Positions 61,125-64,000 of a DNA stretch of 64,000 nt are shown in pieces. Below the pieces are notes generated by a model that saw only the letters and a program-made list of their open reading frames with translations, did no database searches and was not told the DNA's origin. The stretch comes from Edaphocola aurantiacus (GTDB lineage Bacteria > Bacteroidota > Bacteroidia > Chitinophagales > Chitinophagaceae). Numbering within the stretch: the first letter of the stretch is position 1; each line of letters opens with the position of its first letter. The translations under genes were made by a program, and so were the position numbers. The stretch is from positions 248,001 through 312,000 of the forward strand of contig NZ_VOSI01000002.1 in NCBI RefSeq assembly GCF_019797745.1, in the 5' to 3' direction.

Positions 61125-62159
61125 ATGGGAGATAGCCGCAACTTCATTATTGAACGCGTACAGACAGAGACCAATCAGGCCAAAACTTTTTTTATCAAGC
61201 CTGTGGGGGGACAGCAGCCGGTCTATAAGCCGGGCCAGTTCTTACACCTGGCATTTCCGGCTAAAAACAATACGGAGTACCGCTCTTATTCTTTTTCTTC
61301 TATTCCGGAGGAAGGAATGGCATTTACCGTTAAGGCAATGGAGAATGGCAATATTTCCCGCCTGTTTTATGATCATTACAAAGAGGGTGATGAGCTCAAC
61401 GTCATCAACATCGCCGGAAAGTTTGTTTTACCGGATGATCTTTCTGAGGTACAACAGGTACTCTTATTTGCTGCCGGAAGCGGCATCACGCCTGTCTTTT
61501 CTTTGATCAAATCAATACTGCTGCATCAGCCGCACATCCATATTTTCCTGTCCTACAGCAACAGCAGTCCGCAACAGACTATCTTCTACCATACCCTGCA
61601 GGAGCTGCAACAACAGTTTCCGGAACGACTGGAGATCGAATTTATTTTCAGCAATAATAAAAACCTGCTTAAGGCAAGGCTGAGCGGCTTCTGGTTGCAG
61701 GAACTGATTGCCCGGCATAAAAAAGCCGACTGGCCCCATATACTGGCCTATACCTGCGGACCAATAGAATATATGGATACAGTGAAGATTACTTTATTTA
61801 CAGAGGGTATGGTACCGGCTCAGTTCTTTATGGAGTACTTTGAAACAATGAGCGAAGAGATGATCATTGCTCCAGAAGATAAAGAAGCCCATATGGTGCA
61901 TATTCACTTTAAAGATACCGACACGACCGTAACCGTACAGTATCCGGATAGCATACTGGATGCCGGTTTAAATGCCGGTCTGCACCTCCCGCATAGCTGC
62001 CGCTCCGGACAATGCGGTACCTGCACTGCCCGAATTGTAAAAGGTGAAGTATGGATTCAGTATAATGAAGTACTGACCCATAAAGACCTGGAAAACGGGC
62101 TCACGCTTACCTGTATGGGATTTCCGATAAACGGCGATGTAACGATTACCTACGATTAA
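61125..62159 (+). CDS. PaaE-like FAD/2Fe-2S oxidoreductase
   Basis: A 344-residue reductase. The FNR-type FAD domain (about 5-105) has RSYSFSSIPEEG (about 46-57). The NAD(P) domain begins with FAAGSGITPVFSLIKSI (about 115-131). A plant-type ferredoxin domain ends the protein: C292, C297 and C300 in CRSGQCGTC, plus C330 in LTCMGFP. It passes electrons from NADPH to an oxygenase or similar partner. No paaABCD genes are nearby, so it is probably not phenylacetate-specific. Its stop overlaps the convergent methyltransferase gene. Confidence 0.92.
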   Translation: MGDSRNFIIERVQTETNQAKTFFIKPVGGQQPVYKPGQFLHLAFPAKNNTEYRSYSFSSIPEEGMAFTVKAMENGNISRLFYDHYKEGDELNVINIAGKFVLPDDLSEVQQVLLFAAGSGITPVFSLIKSILLHQPHIHIFLSYSNSSPQQTIFYHTLQELQQQFPERLEIEFIFSNNKNLLKARLSGFWLQELIARHKKADWPHILAYTCGPIEYMDTVKITLFTEGMVPAQFFMEYFETMSEEMIIAPEDKEAHMVHIHFKDTDTTVTVQYPDSILDAGLNAGLHLPHSCRSGQCGTCTARIVKGEVWIQYNEVLTHKDLENGLTLTCMGFPINGDVTITYD

Positions 62160-62863
62160 GCAGGATGAACGAGAAAGATTGTAGGACGCTTATGCAGATC
62201 CGGTTTTTGTTTGCTCCATTCACCTATCGTGAGTGTTTTTACAGAAGCCGTCTCTGCCGTGATGTCTACCGCAATACATAATTTCGTTTTTTGCGGATGC
62301 AGGGCTTTCAGGGCCTCTTCCAGTAACTGGTTATTACGATACGGAGTTTCAATAAAGATCTGTGTTTCCTGTTTTTGCTGGGCGATCTGCTCCAGCTCTT
62401 TTAATGCTTTACCACGCATGGGCTCCTTGACCGGTAAGTAACCCAGGAAGCGGAATCCCTGCCCATTAAAACCAGAACCCATCAATGCCAGTAAAATAGA
62501 ACTTGGCCCTGTATAGGGAATGACTACTGCACCTAATTCCTGCGCACAGGCTACGAGCTCACTACCGGGATCGGCCACAGCAGGGCATCCGGCCTCGCTC
62601 ATCACACCTACATCATAACCCGCTTTAAGCCATTGACGCAGTAATGCCTTGTCTGTGGTATGTTGCTTGTTTACTTCTGCAAAAGTGATCTCATCAATCA
62701 CCACCTCTTTATCATATGCCTTAAGCCACCTTCTCGCGGTGCGTACCTGTTCTACAAAATAGTATTTCAGGCGACATGCCTGCTGCTTTACTGCTTCCGG
62801 TATGGTATCTGTTGCTTGTTCTGCAAGGGGTACGGGTATGAGGTGTAATCGGCCTAAAGACAT
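62156..62863 (-). CDS. Tetrapyrrole-methylase-fold methyltransferase (RsmI-related)
   Basis: A 235-residue SAM-dependent methyltransferase of the RsmI/tetrapyrrole methylase superfamily. It has GRLHLIPVPLAE at the start, GYDVGVMSEAGCPAVADPGSELVACAQ (about 78-104) and the SAM-binding PYTGPSSILLALMGSGFNG (about 114-132). Usual RsmI (about 280 residues, 2'-O-methyl of 16S C1402) is longer, so this is an RsmI-like paralogue. It converges on the PaaE-like gene with overlapping stops and no terminator between. Confidence 0.87.
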   Translation of the reverse strand: MSLGRLHLIPVPLAEQATDTIPEAVKQQACRLKYYFVEQVRTARRWLKAYDKEVVIDEITFAEVNKQHTTDKALLRQWLKAGYDVGVMSEAGCPAVADPGSELVACAQELGAVVIPYTGPSSILLALMGSGFNGQGFRFLGYLPVKEPMRGKALKELEQIAQQKQETQIFIETPYRNNQLLEEALKALHPQKTKLCIAVDITAETASVKTLTIGEWSKQKPDLHKRPTIFLVHPA

Positions 62864-62918
62864 ATCTGCTGTTTATTTTCAAACACAAAGAACGTCATTT
62901 TTCTACAAATCAGCCCGT

Positions 62919-62949
62919 TGCCGATTTCAACAATAACTTACTAGTTTTG
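62919..62949 (+). promoter_or_regulatory. Promoter of the YiiX-type gene, very close to the start codon
   Basis: TTG (62919-62921), 20 bp, TAGTTTTG (62942-62949) fits the Bacteroidota consensus. The ATG at 62954 is only 4 bp away, so the transcript would be leaderless or nearly so. Confidence 0.6.
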
Positions 62950-62953
62950 CAGC

Positions 62954-63592
62954 ATGATCCGAAAAGGAGTATGTTTCTGTTTATTAATTTGCCTGACCCT
63001 GCTGTTGCACAGCTGTGGTCAAAAAAGTAATGGACGTGCGCATAAGCCCAATTACATTCCTGCAGATTCCTTGTCTGCGCTGCTTTCCGGCCTGGAAGAG
63101 GGAGACATTGTATTGCGTGCGGGCAATGATGTGACCAGCAATATGCTGCGGCAACTCAACCTTAAGGATAAACGGTTTTCACATTGTGGTATTGTATTTT
63201 CCGAATCGGGTGCCTGGTGGGTATACCATAGTATAGGCAGCGAGTCTGCTCCTGACCAGGCTATTAAAAAAGAGCCGCTCATGCATTACTGGAATCCTGA
63301 AGATAACCTTGCCATCGGCTATGCCCACCTGCATATAAGCCGGCAAGAACGTGCAAAGCTCTTACATACTACAGATAGTTTATATCGCCTGCAGATTCCC
63401 TTCGATATGCAATTTGACCTGAAGAGTGATGATCGCATGTATTGCACTGAAATGGTGGCAAAGTCCATACAGTGGAGTATTCCGGAAGCCCACCTGCAGC
63501 CTACAGATACGCTGGGCAGGCAATACTGGGCGGTAGATAATATCATTCGTAGCACGCTGGTAAGCGCAGTACATTACCTGCAGGTGAAATAA
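62954..63592 (+). CDS. YiiX/YebB-type permuted NlpC/P60 lipoprotein hydrolase
   Basis: A 212-residue lipoprotein (lipobox LLHSC, lipid-modified C21). The permuted papain-like fold shows GDIVLRAGNDVTSNMLRQLNLKD, catalytic His H77 in RFSHCGIVF and nucleophile C164 in DRMYCTEMVAKSI; the Cys follows the His in sequence, as in YiiX. YiiX-type enzymes may cut amide or lipid bonds in the envelope; the substrate is unknown. It is divergent from the methyltransferase. Confidence 0.85.
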   Translation: MIRKGVCFCLLICLTLLLHSCGQKSNGRAHKPNYIPADSLSALLSGLEEGDIVLRAGNDVTSNMLRQLNLKDKRFSHCGIVFSESGAWWVYHSIGSESAPDQAIKKEPLMHYWNPEDNLAIGYAHLHISRQERAKLLHTTDSLYRLQIPFDMQFDLKSDDRMYCTEMVAKSIQWSIPEAHLQPTDTLGRQYWAVDNIIRSTLVSAVHYLQVK

Positions 63593-63604
63593 AGGCAATT
63601 TTAT

Positions 63605-63612
63605 TACCTTTG
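63605..63612 (+). promoter_or_regulatory. -7 box of the DUF4878-like gene
   Basis: TACCTTTG matches TAnnTTTG, 19 bp before the ATG at 63632. Confidence 0.45.
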
Positions 63613-63631
63613 CTGACAATTACGCATTATT

Positions 63632-64000
63632 ATGAACAAATATATTCTGGGTTTATTATGTAGTCTCTTCCTGTTTCTGGGTGGCTGCAGAAAAGATTCT
63701 TCTAAAGATGTAGCAGAACGCTTTGCCAATGCTTTTCATCACCGCGACTACAAAACGGCTATGTCTCTGGCTACAGCAACCAGCCGTACACAACTGGAAA
63801 CCATCAGCCAGTTTGCCGGTAATCTTCCGGATGCATCTGCACAGGAGGCTAAAAACATCCTGGTAGTGATGGGTAAAGGCGAGGAGAAAGGCGATCGTGC
63901 GACGTACTATTATACGACCTCAGACAGTGATATCGAACAGAAGATCAACCTCATAAAAGTTGATGGTAAATGGCAGGTAGAATGGAATAAAATGGACAGC
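63632..64000 (+). CDS. DUF4878-like lipoprotein, C-terminus beyond window
   Basis: An open frame of 123 codons from the ATG at 63632 runs to the right edge without a stop. The signal peptide ends in lipobox FLGGC (C19). The body (KDVAERFANAFHHRDYKTAMSLA...WQVEWNKMD) fits the NTF2-like DUF4878 family, which is usually about 130 residues, so only a few residues are probably missing. Family function is unknown; the protein is expected to be anchored to a membrane. Confidence 0.8.
   Translation, partial: MNKYILGLLCSLFLFLGGCRKDSSKDVAERFANAFHHRDYKTAMSLATATSRTQLETISQFAGNLPDASAQEAKNILVVMGKGEEKGDRATYYYTTSDSDIEQKINLIKVDGKWQVEWNKMDS

Overview
The window comes from the chromosome of an aerobic or microaerobic member of the Bacteroidota, most likely in the Chitinophagales/Sphingobacteriales part of the phylum. 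The family placement is inference; the phylum is well supported. Support includes a gldKLMN cluster for the type IX secretion system (T9SS) and gliding, secreted proteins with T9SS sorting domains of types A and B, a fused ccoNO cytochrome oxidase gene, many -7 boxes of the form TAnnTTTG, and starts that mostly lack a Shine-Dalgarno sequence. There is no rRNA, no CRISPR array, no insertion sequence and no phage. This is ordinary core chromosome with one adhesin-like locus at the left edge.

Layout. 1-6347 (minus): two paralogous large secreted GEVED/Ig-like proteins, the first cut by the window edge. 6535-11014: a TPR protein, a YfhO-type membrane protein and a GT39-type glycosyltransferase. 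11175-11490: a tRNA-Gly/tRNA-Leu/tRNA-Gly operon with a textbook promoter and terminator. 11616-20377: purB, a DUF5686 outer-membrane protein, a PpiD-like foldase, two glycosyltransferases and a cupin. 20464-24657 (minus): ctaB, two cytochrome oxidase subunit III genes, subunit IV, SCO and DUF420, without subunits I and II. 24724-28359: a cysteine desulfurase and A-type Fe-S carrier pair, methylmalonyl-CoA epimerase, an HU protein and recA. 28497-33231 (minus): gldK-gldL-gldM-gldN. 33585-40243: a YyaL-type thioredoxin-domain protein, an orphan histidine kinase, asd and a type B T9SS substrate.

40409-49967 is a complete cbb3 oxidase locus: an unannotated RIC/hemerythrin-like protein, ccoI, ccoS, fused ccoNO, ccoQ-like, mono-heme ccoP, ccoG, ccoH and a TauE/SafE-type membrane protein. 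ccoS and the ccoQ-like gene are only 52 and 56 codons long. Two promoters here, before the RIC-like gene and before ccoS, each carry a TGA-N6-TCA palindrome centred exactly 29.5 bp upstream of a TAATTTTG -7 box. That places it near -41.5, the class II position of a Crp/Fnr-type activator. This is the most interesting signal in the window. The RIC-like protein appears to have lost most of its di-iron ligands.

50037-64000: a nucleoside-recognition transporter, NAD synthetase next to tryptophan 2,3-dioxygenase, a DUF937 protein, a short TatD hydrolase, tcdA, asnS, a glycosyltransferase, a HemJ-like protein, a small helical protein, an M28 peptidase, a PaaE-like reductase, a tetrapyrrole-methylase-fold methyltransferase, a YiiX-type lipoprotein hydrolase and a DUF4878-like lipoprotein cut by the right edge.

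All family assignments were made by reading translated sequence and motifs; no database search was run.
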